Positions 8,676 to 17,392 of a DNA stretch of 64,000 bases are shown one piece after another. Both the position numbers and the translations under genes were made by a program. Numbering within the stretch: the first letter of the stretch is position 1; each line of letters opens with the position of its first letter. This DNA comes from Nocardioides sp. InS609-2 (GTDB taxonomy: Bacteria; Actinomycetota; Actinomycetes; Propionibacteriales; Nocardioidaceae), in the NCBI RefSeq assembly GCF_023208195.1, contig NZ_CP060034.1, forward strand, positions 434,001 through 498,000. Direction: 5' to 3'. The notes below the pieces were generated by a model, which was not told the DNA's origin, did not search any database, and saw only the letters and a program-made list of their open reading frames with translations.

Positions 8676-9553
8676 GCCAGCACCTTCAACGCGCCGGGTG
8701 CGCTCTCGATGGTCAGCGGCAGCGCGCCGAAGCGCTCGCCGTCGGCGTACGCCACGATGCCGGGCGCAGCCACGCTGACCTTGCGGACCCGGTGGTGCTC
8801 GTACTGCGGCAGCGTGACGTGGGTGCCCTTGAAGAGCCGGGGGTAGGCGCGCACCAGCGCCGGTTTGCTGAGCTTCTTGATGATCACGACGTCGAGCAGG
8901 CCGTCGTCGAGGACGGCGCCCTCGGTGATCCGCAGTCCTCCGCCGTACGACGGCCCGTTGCCGACCGCGACCAGCGTCGCCTCGCGCTGGACGACCTCGC
9001 CGTCGAGGTCGATCGTGTAGGGCAGCGCGGCGAAGGTGCGCAGCTCCGCCAGGGTGGCCAGGTTGTAGCGCATCTGGCCGCGCGGCCAGGTCATGTCGTT
9101 GGCCCGCTCGTTGACGACGGCGTCGAAGCCCGCGGCGAGCACGGTCACGAAGTACTTCGAGCCGCACCGCGCGAGGTCGACGGTGCGGGTGCGGGAGGCG
9201 ATGACGCGGTCGGCGGCAGCCGCCGGATCCTTGCGCGGGATGTCGAAGTAGCGAGCCACGTCGTTGCCGGTGCCGGACGGGATGATGCCGAGCGGGATGC
9301 CGGTGCCGGCCACGGCCTGGACGCCGAGGTGCACCATGCCGTCGCCGCCACACACGACCAGCGCCTCGACGCCGTCACGCACGCAGGCATGGGCCAGGTC
9401 GAGGGCCTCGTCGGCATCGGCGCCCTGCAGGTTGCGCACCACGAAGCCCGCGTCACGCAGCCGGGACACCGCGACGTCGCGGATGCGCTCGCCGCGGCCC
9501 TTGCCGGCCGACGGGTTGGTGATGAGCGCGATCTCGCGGGAGGGGCCGGGCAC
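8672..9553 (-). CDS. diacylglycerol/lipid kinase family protein (YegS/DgkB type)
   Basis: 293 residues. It phosphorylates diacylglycerol or a related lipid at the inner membrane face in phospholipid turnover. Visible are the ATP-binding ITNPSAGKGRG at the N-terminus, VVCGGDGMVHLG (the GGDG kinase signature), and PSGTGNDVARYF, with the usual C-terminal sandwich domain. It starts with GTG at 9553. The gene lies between a hypothetical and the helicase in the minus-strand operon that begins at pafB. Confidence 0.9.
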   Translation of the reverse strand: MPGPSREIALITNPSAGKGRGERIRDVAVSRLRDAGFVVRNLQGADADEALDLAHACVRDGVEALVVCGGDGMVHLGVQAVAGTGIPLGIIPSGTGNDVARYFDIPRKDPAAAADRVIASRTRTVDLARCGSKYFVTVLAAGFDAVVNERANDMTWPRGQMRYNLATLAELRTFAALPYTIDLDGEVVQREATLVAVGNGPSYGGGLRITEGAVLDDGLLDVVIIKKLSKPALVRAYPRLFKGTHVTLPQYEHHRVRKVSVAAPGIVAYADGERFGALPLTIESAPGALKVLA

Positions 9554-9572
9554 GGCACGACCCTATCCGCCG

Positions 9573-10007
9573 CTACCCAGTGGGGCGTGCGCGGCGCGGC
9601 TCCTGCGACCCGATGCGCAGGTGGGCGGCGAACCGCTCTGGAGTGGCGCCGACCGCCTTGGCCAGCCGGCTGATGGTGTCGAGCACCAGGTCTGCACCGA
9701 ACCCGGTGCCGGGTACGGCGAGCACCAGCCGGGCGTCGTACTCACCCATGAGCACCTGGCCGTGCTGCCAGGCTTGGTGGGCGGCGGCCCGGCTGCGGTC
9801 ACAGGTGACCGGCGCGGGATAGGCCTCGTCGACGGCCAGCAGGTCGCAAACCAGGGTGTGGTCGTCGTGGCCCGGAGACGTCAGGATGCCGCGCACGTGG
9901 TGACCGGTGCGCAGGCCGGCGTCGGCCGACCAGGTGACGTCGTCGGTGCCCAGCCAGTCGGGCAGGTCGAACGGGTCGACGGCGACAATCGGCTGTGGCT
10001 GCACCAC
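9573..10007 (-). CDS. conserved actinobacterial hypothetical protein
   Basis: 144 residues, soluble, with no signal peptide or membrane segment. I recognise no catalytic motif. It begins with GTG GTG at 10007 (two possible starts), 9 bases after the tatC stop, and ends 19 bases before the lipid-kinase start. It is therefore an internal member of the pafB-to-helicase operon. Function unknown. Confidence 0.75.
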   Translation of the reverse strand: MVQPQPIVAVDPFDLPDWLGTDDVTWSADAGLRTGHHVRGILTSPGHDDHTLVCDLLAVDEAYPAPVTCDRSRAAAHQAWQHGQVLMGEYDARLVLAVPGTGFGADLVLDTISRLAKAVGATPERFAAHLRIGSQEPRRARPTG

Positions 10008-10016
10008 CTCAGCCTC

Positions 10017-10859
10017 TCAGATGGGCGAGGCCTCGTCGTCGTCCCACTGGTCGGTGTCCCCTTCGCCGCGGCGGCGCACCCGGTCGATGACGCGGGCGAT
10101 GATCTCGGCGAGAGCGAATAGGACCAGCATCGGGATCGCGAGCGCCAGCATGGAGAACGGGTCGGTGGACGGCGTCGCCACGGCAGCAAAGATGAACGTG
10201 CCGATGATGATCCACGGCCGGTAGCGGCCGATCTGCTTGCCGCTCACCACGCCGGCGAGGTTGAGCATCACCACGAAGAGCGGGATCTCGAAGGCGACGC
10301 CGAAGACGAGCAGCATCCGGGTCAGGAAGGAGAAGTACTCACCGAACTCGACGAGGTTCTCGAGCTGTACCGGGGTGAACCCGATCAGCACCTCGAGGCC
10401 GCGCGGGAGCACGTAGTAGCCGACAGCGACGCCGGCAAGGAACAGCGGCCCGGCGATCGCGACGAAGACCCGCGACCACTTCTTCTCCTGCGCGCGCAGG
10501 CCAGGGACGATGAAACCCCAGATCTGGGAGAGCCAGTAGGGGCTGGAGGCGACGATGGCCGCGACGCCACAGAGTTTGAGCTGCAGCAGCAGCGGGCCGG
10601 TGGCGCCCTTGATGTAGGCCGTCGTCTCGACCTTCTGGCCCAGGGCGATGCGAGCGTCGTTGTAGGGGGCGAGCACCAGCTTGAGCAGGTCGTTGTAGAA
10701 GAAGAGCGACACGCCGAAGATGACGACCAGGAGGAGCGCGGAGCGGATCAACCGGGCGCGAAGCTCACGGAAGTGATCGGTGAGGGCCATCCGGCCGTCT
10801 GCACCGATGGGGTGCGTCGGTGCGCCGCTGAGCAGGCTGAGTAGACCGCGAATCTTCAC
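10017..10859 (-). CDS. tatC: Sec-independent protein translocase TatC
   Basis: 280 residues with six predicted membrane segments. The TatC signature DHFRELRARLIRS is near residues 27-39, and the conserved FLTRMLLVFGVAFEIPLF and AVATPSTDPFSML are also present. TatC binds twin-arginine signal peptides and, with TatA, exports folded proteins. GTG start at 10859. The C-terminus is an acidic, charged cytoplasmic tail. It follows tatA in the same operon. Confidence 0.96.
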   Translation of the reverse strand: MKIRGLLSLLSGAPTHPIGADGRMALTDHFRELRARLIRSALLLVVIFGVSLFFYNDLLKLVLAPYNDARIALGQKVETTAYIKGATGPLLLQLKLCGVAAIVASSPYWLSQIWGFIVPGLRAQEKKWSRVFVAIAGPLFLAGVAVGYYVLPRGLEVLIGFTPVQLENLVEFGEYFSFLTRMLLVFGVAFEIPLFVVMLNLAGVVSGKQIGRYRPWIIIGTFIFAAVATPSTDPFSMLALAIPMLVLFALAEIIARVIDRVRRRGEGDTDQWDDDEASPI

Positions 10860-10882
10860 GGGTGTGGTGGCGAGCTCGGTCG

Positions 10883-11146
10883 TCAGGCGGTGGTGTCGTC
10901 GCGGTGCTCGCGGGCGATGCGCTCGCTCTCGGCCCGGCGGGCCTCGAGCTCGCGCTGCTCGGCGGTCTTGACGTCGTCATCGTCGTCACCGTCGACCAGA
11001 CCCTTGGTCTCTGCCTTGAAGATCCGCAGGGCGCGACCGCTGCCGCGGGCGAGCTCGGGCAGCTTGGACGCACCGAAGAGCAGGACCAGGACGGCCAGGA
11101 TGATCAGCAGCTCGGTGGGGCCGAGACCGGCGATGAACGCGTACAT
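10883..11146 (-). CDS. tatA: Sec-independent protein translocase TatA
   Basis: 87 residues from an ATG at 11146 with GAGG upstream. One N-terminal membrane helix (LGPTELLIILAVLVLLFG) is followed by the FGASKLPELARGSGRALRIF amphipathic helix and a highly acidic, charged tail. It forms the translocation pore with TatC, encoded 23 bases downstream. A start 12 bases further upstream is possible but lacks support. Confidence 0.94.
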   Translation of the reverse strand: MYAFIAGLGPTELLIILAVLVLLFGASKLPELARGSGRALRIFKAETKGLVDGDDDDDVKTAEQRELEARRAESERIAREHRDDTTA

Positions 11147-11180
11147 GGGGGTCCTCACGGTTGCGGGCTTGGTGCAGAAA

Positions 11181-12194
11181 TCAGTCTACGCCGGTGTCAT
11201 GCGCGTAGAGCCTGAGGGCACGCTGTGCAGTGGCTGTGACCTCGCCACCCACCCTTGCGGGCGAGATGACGCGGGCGTACGGCGCGAGCCGCAGGAGCAG
11301 CCGCTCCAACCAACGTTCGTCAGCAACGAGCATCTGGATTTCGGATGAGCCGCCCGGAAGTGGCCGCACCGCCTCCACCGGGTAGTACTCGGGCACCCAC
11401 TGGGCGCGCGGGCCGAGCTCGACGGTGACCAGTACGGCGTCGTCGGAGCCCCGGAAGAACCCGTCGGTGATGTCCTTCGGGTCGTCGTCGTGGGCCTCGA
11501 CCGGAGAGTCGAGTACGGCGAGGTCGTGGATGCGGTCCAGGCGGAACAGCCGGGGCGCCTCAGCCGCGTGGCACCAGCCGTCGAGGTAGCTCGCGCCCGG
11601 AGACGTGACCAGGCTTCGGGGGTCGACGAGTCGTTCGGTGGCCTCGTCACGCGTGGGCACCCAGTAGGTCAGGTGCACCTGCCGGCCACGCTCGACGGCG
11701 TCGCGCAGCTGGCGAAGCACGTCTGCCTCGGCCGACGGTTGCTCGTCGACCTCGATCCGGCCGGCCCCGCTGCCCTCTGCGGCAGCGGCCTCCAACTTGC
11801 CCAGGGTGCGGTCGACGACCTCGCGGGTGTCGGTGGCGGCCCCGCCGCGGACGGCGCGCAGCGCCACGATCAGCGCGGTCGCCTCGGTGGGCGTCAGTCG
11901 CAGCGGTCGGGCGAGGTAGTCGGCGTTGGAGACCCGGATGACCCCGTCGGCTTCCTGGCCCTCGAGCGCGTCGAGGTCGACGTCGATCAGGTCGTCCGGG
12001 TAGCCACCCGGCAGGCCGCACATCAGCAGGACCTTGAGGTCCTTCATCAGCTGCTTGGGAGGGACGCCGAGCGCCGAGGCGGCCTCGTCGAGGCGTACGC
12101 CGTCGCGGCCGTGCAGGTAGGGCACGAGGGTAAGCAGCCGGTTGACCTGGTCCTTGGCTCCGCCCTGGGCAGGGGCCGCGATCGTCGGGTTCAT
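11181..12194 (-). CDS. pafC: WYL-domain transcriptional regulator PafC
   Basis: 337 residues: N-terminal winged helix (about 15-75), central WYL domain (about 155-235, YWVPTRDEATERLVDPRS) and C-terminal WCX domain. With PafB it forms a DNA-damage-responsive activator that, in mycobacteria, controls LexA/RecA-independent repair genes. Its ATG overlaps the pafB stop (ATGA), so the two are coupled. Order pafB-pafC-tatA-tatC-helicase is conserved in actinobacteria. Confidence 0.93.
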   Translation of the reverse strand: MNPTIAAPAQGGAKDQVNRLLTLVPYLHGRDGVRLDEAASALGVPPKQLMKDLKVLLMCGLPGGYPDDLIDVDLDALEGQEADGVIRVSNADYLARPLRLTPTEATALIVALRAVRGGAATDTREVVDRTLGKLEAAAAEGSGAGRIEVDEQPSAEADVLRQLRDAVERGRQVHLTYWVPTRDEATERLVDPRSLVTSPGASYLDGWCHAAEAPRLFRLDRIHDLAVLDSPVEAHDDDPKDITDGFFRGSDDAVLVTVELGPRAQWVPEYYPVEAVRPLPGGSSEIQMLVADERWLERLLLRLAPYARVISPARVGGEVTATAQRALRLYAHDTGVD

Positions 12195-13165
12195 CGGGCA
12201 CCCGCCTCCACGAGCCGGGTGAGCCGGTCGACGACGGCCTCGCGCAACCGTGGCGGGCTCTCGACGTAGATGTGGTCGCCGTAGGTGAGCACCTCGTCCG
12301 CCAGCACGGTGATGTTGCCCTCGAGCGTGAGCCGGTCCCAGCGGGTGTCGTCGTCAGGCCCCGTAACGCCCTCCTCGACCGACGCGGCATCACGGCGCAG
12401 GCCGTGGCCCGTGTCGGCCCTGGCCAGCAGCGAGATGTGGGCGCGTTCGGGGGCCGGGGCAAGCCGGCGGGCCATCTCCCGGATGTCGGTGCCGGCCGGG
12501 ACGTCGTACGCCCCGGGCAGACCCGTGATGGTCGCGGCGCCCACGATGCGGGAGAGCCGGAAGACCCGCTCATGCTGGCGGTCGACGTCGAACCCGACGG
12601 CGTACCAGCGCCCGGAGTAGCGCACGACACCCCACGGCTGAAGGTGGCGTCTGGTCGCCTCCACCGCGCCGGGGCGGCGGTAGTCGAACTCCACCGCCGA
12701 CCGCTCCTGAGTGGCCTCCCAGAACACGTCGAACGCCGGCTCGTCGGCGCCGATGCGCGGCTGCACGAGGTCGAGGGCCGAGAGGTCGAGCGGCACCCCG
12801 CTCGCGGTCAGCTTGCGTACGGCGTCCGTCGCGGCCTCGGCGAGGCGCGCGTGCTCCCACACCTTGCCGGCCAGGCCGATCACGGCTGCCTCATCGGCCT
12901 CCAGACTGATCTCGGGCAGGGCGAACTGGTCGGGACGGATGCGGTAGCCGACCTCGTCGTCGAAGTAGGCGTCGAGCGTGCCCACCTCGATGGGCACCCC
13001 GAGAGAGCGAAGCTCTTCCTTGTCGCGCTCGAACTTCTTCTCGAACGCGTCGAGCGACTCTCCGGGGTAGAGGAACTCGCGGATCCGCTCCTTCGAGACG
13101 TAGCGGCGTTGCACCAGCAGCATGATGAGCAGGTTCATCAACCGCTCACTCTTGCGGGCCACCAC
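12191..13165 (-). CDS. pafB: WYL-domain transcriptional regulator PafB
   Basis: 324 residues: N-terminal winged helix (MVARKSERLMNLLIMLLVQR, then DAFEKKFERDKEELRSLG), WYL domain (about 140-215, RHLQPWGVVRYSGRWYAVGF) and WCX domain. Partner of PafC in the DNA-damage-response activator. It starts at GTG 13165, preceded by a GGAGGGG ribosome-binding site, and is the first gene of a seven-gene minus-strand operon ending at 5871. Confidence 0.94.
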   Translation of the reverse strand: MVARKSERLMNLLIMLLVQRRYVSKERIREFLYPGESLDAFEKKFERDKEELRSLGVPIEVGTLDAYFDDEVGYRIRPDQFALPEISLEADEAAVIGLAGKVWEHARLAEAATDAVRKLTASGVPLDLSALDLVQPRIGADEPAFDVFWEATQERSAVEFDYRRPGAVEATRRHLQPWGVVRYSGRWYAVGFDVDRQHERVFRLSRIVGAATITGLPGAYDVPAGTDIREMARRLAPAPERAHISLLARADTGHGLRRDAASVEEGVTGPDDDTRWDRLTLEGNITVLADEVLTYGDHIYVESPPRLREAVVDRLTRLVEAGAR

Positions 13166-13179
13166 GGCGGTTCCCCTCC

Positions 13180-13199
13180 CCCGGACATCACTGTCCGGG
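13180..13199 (-). terminator. hairpin after the FKBP gene
   Basis: Perfect 8-base arms CCCGGACA and TGTCCGGG with a 4-base loop, 14 bases after the FKBP stop on the minus strand. No T-run follows, so it is at best a weak terminator. It may instead form part of the pafB leader. Confidence 0.4.
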
Positions 13200-13213
13200 A
13201 CGGTTCAGGCGGC

Positions 13214-14167
13214 TCAGACAGCCGCGAGGATGTCGACCACGAAATAGAGCGTGTCGGTGCCCTTGATGCCGGCGTCCTTGTTGCCCTCGGTGCCGTAGCC
13301 GAGCTCCGGCGGGATGGCGAGGATCATCCGCGATCCGACGGTCTGGCCGACCAGGGCGTCGTCCCAGCCCTTGATGACCTGACCGACACCGATCGGGAAC
13401 GACGCGGGTGCGCCGGTGCTGTAGGACTCGTCGAAGGCCGCGTCACTCTTGTAGGTCTGGCCGAAGTAGTTGACGTAGAGCGTCTGGCCCTTCTTGACCA
13501 CGGCGCCGTCGCCCTTGATGGTCTTGGTGACCAGGAGGTTCTTGCCGGGCTCGGTCGCCTTCGAGAAGTCGAGCGCGGTGACCTTGGCGCCGTCCTCGGT
13601 GATTCCCGGGGCCCACTTGGCGACCGGCTTCTCCTCGCCCTGGGGCTCGGTGGCGATCTTGTCGACCAGGTCCATCACGAACAGCACGCTGTCCTGGTTA
13701 CCGAGGCCGAGCTCGGGACGACCCTCTTCACCGAAAGCATCCTTCGGCGGCGCGATGACCGCGACCCGGGAGCCGACCTTCTGACCCTCGAGGCCGGCCT
13801 TGATCGCCGGGCTGAGGTCGTCGCTCACGTTGAGGACCTCGGGCTTGCCCGCGTCGTACGTCGTGAAGGCCTGCTTCTGGGTGAAGCCGTTGCCGATCCA
13901 GACGTGGGTGAGGACGTTGTCGCCCGAGGCGATCTCGTCGCCGTCACCCTCGGTGATGACCTCGGTCTCGGTCTTGGACGGGTCGAGCTTGCCGTCGAAC
14001 TTGACCTCGGGTGCCTGGCCCTCGTCGCCGGTGATCTTGACGCTCGAGAGACCGGCGCTCGAACCGGAGTCCGAGCTGGACTTCTCCCCGGAGTCGTTGC
14101 CGCACGCGCTGAGCGAGAGGGCGGCGATGAGAAGGGCGGCCGGAAGAGCCAGAACACGACGAGACAC
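13214..14167 (-). CDS. FKBP-type peptidyl-prolyl isomerase, lipoprotein
   Basis: 317 residues from a GTG at 14167; an ATG 39 bases upstream is in frame, but the GTG gives a standard signal peptide. The N-terminus has a hydrophobic stretch and lipobox LSAC, so it should be an extracytoplasmic lipoprotein. Two FKBP-like domains follow: a divergent one (about 60-180, VGSRVAVIAPPKDAFGEEG) and a canonical C-terminal one (about 200-317, VNYFGQTYKSDAAFDESY, IKGWDDALVGQTVGSRMILA). It assists folding of exported proteins. It lies 87 bases downstream of pafA. Confidence 0.92.
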   Translation of the reverse strand: MSRRVLALPAALLIAALSLSACGNDSGEKSSSDSGSSAGLSSVKITGDEGQAPEVKFDGKLDPSKTETEVITEGDGDEIASGDNVLTHVWIGNGFTQKQAFTTYDAGKPEVLNVSDDLSPAIKAGLEGQKVGSRVAVIAPPKDAFGEEGRPELGLGNQDSVLFVMDLVDKIATEPQGEEKPVAKWAPGITEDGAKVTALDFSKATEPGKNLLVTKTIKGDGAVVKKGQTLYVNYFGQTYKSDAAFDESYSTGAPASFPIGVGQVIKGWDDALVGQTVGSRMILAIPPELGYGTEGNKDAGIKGTDTLYFVVDILAAV

Positions 14168-14254
14168 GGAGCTACACCTTTGATTGTGGACGGAGTGCGC
14201 CGTCACCTTATCCGGGGCGCCTGAGAATCCCCTGCATCCGGGTGGGCAGCAGGG

Positions 14255-15622
14255 TCACATGCCGTCGATGAGGCGCTGGACCCTCTCGTCGTGGGCGCGG
14301 AACGGGTCCTTGCACAGCACGGTGCGCTGCGCCTGGTCGTTGAGCTTGAGATGCACCCAGTCGACGGTGAAGTCGCGGCGGCGCTCCTGGGCGCGCCGGA
14401 TGAACTCGCCGCGCAGGCGGGCGCGGGTGTTCTGAGGCGGGACCGACTTGGCCTCGAAGATCTTCAGGTCGCTGGTGACCCGGGCGACGGCTCCGCGCTT
14501 CTCCAGCAGGTAGTAGAGCCCGCGGTCGCGGTGGATGTCGTGGTAGGTCAGGTCGATCTGGGCGATGCGGGGGTGGCCGAGCGGCAGGCCGTGCTTGGCG
14601 CGGTAGCGGTCGATCAGCTTCCACTTGATGACCCAGTCGATCTCACGGTCGACCAGTCCCAGGTCCTCCGACTCCACCGCCTTCAGGCACCGCTCCCACA
14701 GGTCGAGAGTCTGCTCGATCAACGGGGTGGCGATGCCGCGCCGGTCGACGAAGTCTCGGGCCTTCGAGAGGTACTCGCCCTGGATCTCGAGCGCGCTCGC
14801 CTCGCGGCCGTTGGCCAGCCGCACCTTGCGGCGACCCGTCATGTCGTGGCTGATCTCGCGGATGGCGCGGATCGGGTTCTCCATCGTGAGGTCGCGCATC
14901 ACCACGCCCTCCTCGATCATCCGGAGGACCAGATCGCAGCTGGCCACCTTGAGCATGGTGGTCGTCTCACTCATGTTGGAGTCGCCGACGATCACGTGCA
15001 GGCGGCGGTACTTCTCGGCGTCGGCGTGCGGCTCGTCGCGGGTGTTGATGATCGGCCGGCTGCGCGTGGTGGCGCTGCTCACGCCCTCCCAGATGTGCTC
15101 GGCCCGCTGGCTCACGGAGTACGTCGCCCCGCGCGGAGTCTGGGTCACCTTGCCGGCCCCGACGATGATCTGGCGGGTCACCAGGAACGGGATGAGCACG
15201 TCGGCCAGCCGGGAGAACTCGCCGGCCCGCCCGACCAGGTAGTTCTCGTGGCAGCCGTAGGAGTTGCCCGCAGAGTCGGTGTTGTTCTTGAACAGGTAGA
15301 TGTCGCCGGCGATGCCCTCGTCGCGCAGCCGTTGCTCGGCGTCGAGCAACAGCCCCTCTAGGACCCGCTCGCCGGCCTTGTCGTGGGTGACCAGCTCGAC
15401 GATGTCGTCACACTCGGGCGTGGCGTACTCGGGGTGGCTGCCGACGTCGAGGTAGAGCCGGGCGCCGTTGCGGAGGAAGACGTTGCTGCTGCGCCCCCAG
15501 CTGACGACCTTGCGGAACAGGTAGCGCGCCACCTCGTCGGGGCTCAGTCTGCGCTGGCCCCGGAACGTGCACGTGACGCCGTACTCGTTCTCGATGCCGA
15601 AGATCCGCCGGTCCACACCCAC
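14255..15622 (-). CDS. pafA: Pup--protein ligase
   Basis: 455 residues; forms the isopeptide bond between the C-terminal glutamate of Pup and substrate lysines. The glutamine-synthetase-like fold is marked by [12 protein letters not shown] at the N-terminus, [38 protein letters not shown] and [20 protein letters not shown]. These are shared with Dop. The family-specific lack of the long Dop loop distinguishes it from the gene at 19471. GTG at 15622 is taken as start; a second GTG two codons in (15616) would also match the conserved N-terminus. Confidence 0.96.
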   Translation of the reverse strand: MGVDRRIFGIENEYGVTCTFRGQRRLSPDEVARYLFRKVVSWGRSSNVFLRNGARLYLDVGSHPEYATPECDDIVELVTHDKAGERVLEGLLLDAEQRLRDEGIAGDIYLFKNNTDSAGNSYGCHENYLVGRAGEFSRLADVLIPFLVTRQIIVGAGKVTQTPRGATYSVSQRAEHIWEGVSSATTRSRPIINTRDEPHADAEKYRRLHVIVGDSNMSETTTMLKVASCDLVLRMIEEGVVMRDLTMENPIRAIREISHDMTGRRKVRLANGREASALEIQGEYLSKARDFVDRRGIATPLIEQTLDLWERCLKAVESEDLGLVDREIDWVIKWKLIDRYRAKHGLPLGHPRIAQIDLTYHDIHRDRGLYYLLEKRGAVARVTSDLKIFEAKSVPPQNTRARLRGEFIRRAQERRRDFTVDWVHLKLNDQAQRTVLCKDPFRAHDERVQRLIDGM

Positions 15623-15672
15623 ACCCTAGGCGGTGAGGGTTGGGCGGGGGCGAGGTTCGCGTGCCCTGGGCA

Positions 15673-15735
15673 CGCGGTTTGGTCCCAAACCGCAAGTTGT
15701 GAGGCCGGGATCATGCGGTTCCTGACCAATCGACG
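15673..15735. repeat. palindromic repeat pair, site 1
   Basis: Units at 15673-15694 (arms CGCGGTTTGG/CCAAACCGCA) and 15714-15735 (degenerate, begins TGCGGTTC), 41 bases apart start to start. The second unit runs into the 3' end of the DUF559-like gene and supplies its stop codon and last few codons. Confidence 0.8.
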
Positions 15736-16667
15736 ACCCCCATTTGCCTTCGCCACCTGTTCACGATCCTGGCTCGGCCCGGTTCGGCGTACAGAGAGTT
15801 GTCGACCATCCTTCGCCACTTCCTCAATCGCTTAATGAGATGCGGCCGATCAAGGGTCCGGTCAAGCTCGTGCATGACGACGGCGGGATGGTTCAGCAGG
15901 TCGTCGAGGGTGAATCCACGCCGGACGTACGGCGTCCCCGCCCAGCCGCGCTCCCGCCGGAGATCGACCCGGTGCTGGATCTTGTCTCGGTGGCCGGCGC
16001 CGTCGTACTCGTGGACCAAGGTCGTGCCGGTGAGCAGCAGGTCCGCGCGGCCGATCTTCCGCCCCACGCCGTCGCGCAGCGTGACCTGGGGCTCGACCGG
16101 GATGTCCATCGCCGTGTGGAACAGGCGCAACAACGTTTCGCCGGCGGACTCGCATCGAGCGGTGGCCAGGCCGTACGCCGCGCGGAGCGGGCCGACGCCC
16201 GGACGACCGCTTTCGAGCATGCGTTCCATCGCGGCTGGGTCGAGATCACCTCGCTCGAGGGCCGAGTCGATCATGATGACAAGGTCGACGGTGCCCAGAT
16301 CGCGCGCAGCCCGCAGCAGGATCTCTTCGGGAGTGTCGACCGGAAGCCCCTCGACCAGGCACGCTTCCGGCTCGCGCACCAGGCGCGAGCAGATCAGGCC
16401 CGGTCTCCTTGGGCGGCGATGCCCTTGGACCGACGCGAACACCGGCACCTGCTCAGGCAGCGCGGGGAGTCGCCAGCTGAGTAGCCTAGCCGCCGTGACG
16501 TGCGTGAACACCGCTTCCGGCGGCAGGACCAGTAGGAAAGCCCGAAGCTCGCGTCGGAACTCGTCGTGGTCGCTGAGGCCGTCGCGGATCTTGAGGAACA
16601 GACCGTGGCTCACGCGGCGGCAGTCGGCCAGCCGGACCTCTCCTCGAATGGGTTCGTCGTCATCCAT
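15711..16667 (-). CDS. DUF559/Vsr-like nuclease-fold protein, AbiEi-associated group
   Basis: 318 residues. The C-terminal half shows the same residue pattern as the protein at 2729-3676: ESAGETLLRL, then GRADLLL, then HEYDG, all in the order E...D...ExD of the Vsr/DUF559 fold. The lysine after ExD(G) is replaced (EYDGAGHRDK), so catalysis is uncertain. The N-terminal half has AbiEi-like features (AFLLVLPPEAVFTHVTAARL). The last codons and stop lie inside palindromic repeat site 1, and repeat site 2 is upstream. It sits in the proteasome region but has no known link to it. Function unknown. Confidence 0.72.
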   Translation of the reverse strand: MDDDEPIRGEVRLADCRRVSHGLFLKIRDGLSDHDEFRRELRAFLLVLPPEAVFTHVTAARLLSWRLPALPEQVPVFASVQGHRRPRRPGLICSRLVREPEACLVEGLPVDTPEEILLRAARDLGTVDLVIMIDSALERGDLDPAAMERMLESGRPGVGPLRAAYGLATARCESAGETLLRLFHTAMDIPVEPQVTLRDGVGRKIGRADLLLTGTTLVHEYDGAGHRDKIQHRVDLRRERGWAGTPYVRRGFTLDDLLNHPAVVMHELDRTLDRPHLIKRLRKWRRMVDNSLYAEPGRARIVNRWRRQMGVVDWSGTA

Positions 16668-16752
16668 GGGACGAGCCTGCCCGGAAGCGCGCCTCGAGGC
16701 AGCGCTCGACGAGGACGTCTGTGGATAACCCAGTTGTCCACAGCCTCACGGC

Positions 16753-16815
16753 TGTGGATTGGTCCCAAACCACAGCCAGACGGCGCCCGAACATGCGGTT
16801 TGGGACCAAACCGGG
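16753..16815. repeat. palindromic repeat pair, site 2
   Basis: Units at 16753-16774 (arms altered together: TGTGGATTGG with CCAAACCACA, so pairing is kept) and 16794-16815 (TGCGGTTTGG then GACCAAACCG), 41 bases apart. It lies between the start of the DUF559-like gene and the end of the Nudix gene. Confidence 0.82.
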
Positions 16816-16849
16816 TCAGCATGACGGCGCGCCACCACCAGCCCCAGGG

Positions 16850-17392
16850 CTACAGCAACCCGGCGGCATCCATGGCTAGGTACGTCTGCGCGATGGCCCC
16901 GAGCCCACCGCCCCGGAGGAGGCCACGGACGGTCGCGACATCGACGACCACCACCTCGCAGTCCTCGAACTCGTCGAGGTCCTGCTCGTGCGCCAGCACG
17001 CAGTCACGCGCGATGGCGGCGTACATCGGGCGGGTGCTGCTGTAGTTGTGCGCGGACGCGACGACCTCGACGGATCCGGCGGTGTAGCCGGTCTCCTCGC
17101 GCAGCTCGCGGCGCGCGGCGTCGACCACCTCCTCGCCCGCATCGACCAGACCACCGGGCAGCGACATCACGACGCGAGCAGGCCCCGGGCGGAACTGGCG
17201 CACCATCACCAGGTCGCCCTCAGGCGTCAGGGCGAGCACGGCCACGGTCGCGGCCATGTCGAGCAGGTCCCATGAGCCCTCGGTGCCGTCGGGCAGGCGC
17301 ACCCCGCGCCGCAGGACGCGGAAGAAGCCGTCGTACGCGACCTCCTCTCCGGTTGTCTCCCATGCGCGCTCGGCGTCGGAGGGGACCGTCAC
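16850..17392 (-). CDS. Nudix hydrolase (ADP-ribose pyrophosphatase-like)
   Basis: 180 residues with a complete Nudix box ([17 protein letters not shown] followed by REETGY) near the middle, and the VRQFRPGP pattern typical of ADP-ribose/NDP-sugar pyrophosphatases. It would hydrolyse nucleoside diphosphates linked to a second moiety. The start at 17392 overlaps the prcA stop (ATGA), so it is co-translated with the proteasome alpha subunit. The exact substrate cannot be read from sequence. Confidence 0.9.
   Translation of the reverse strand: MTVPSDAERAWETTGEEVAYDGFFRVLRRGVRLPDGTEGSWDLLDMAATVAVLALTPEGDLVMVRQFRPGPARVVMSLPGGLVDAGEEVVDAARRELREETGYTAGSVEVVASAHNYSSTRPMYAAIARDCVLAHEQDLDEFEDCEVVVVDVATVRGLLRGGGLGAIAQTYLAMDAAGLL

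Noticed and set aside
8676..9353. N-terminal extension of the Ski2-like helicase
   Set aside because: The extended frame is Arg/Pro-rich and lies wholly within the lipid-kinase gene. The ATG at 8675 with an ATGA overlap is the natural start.
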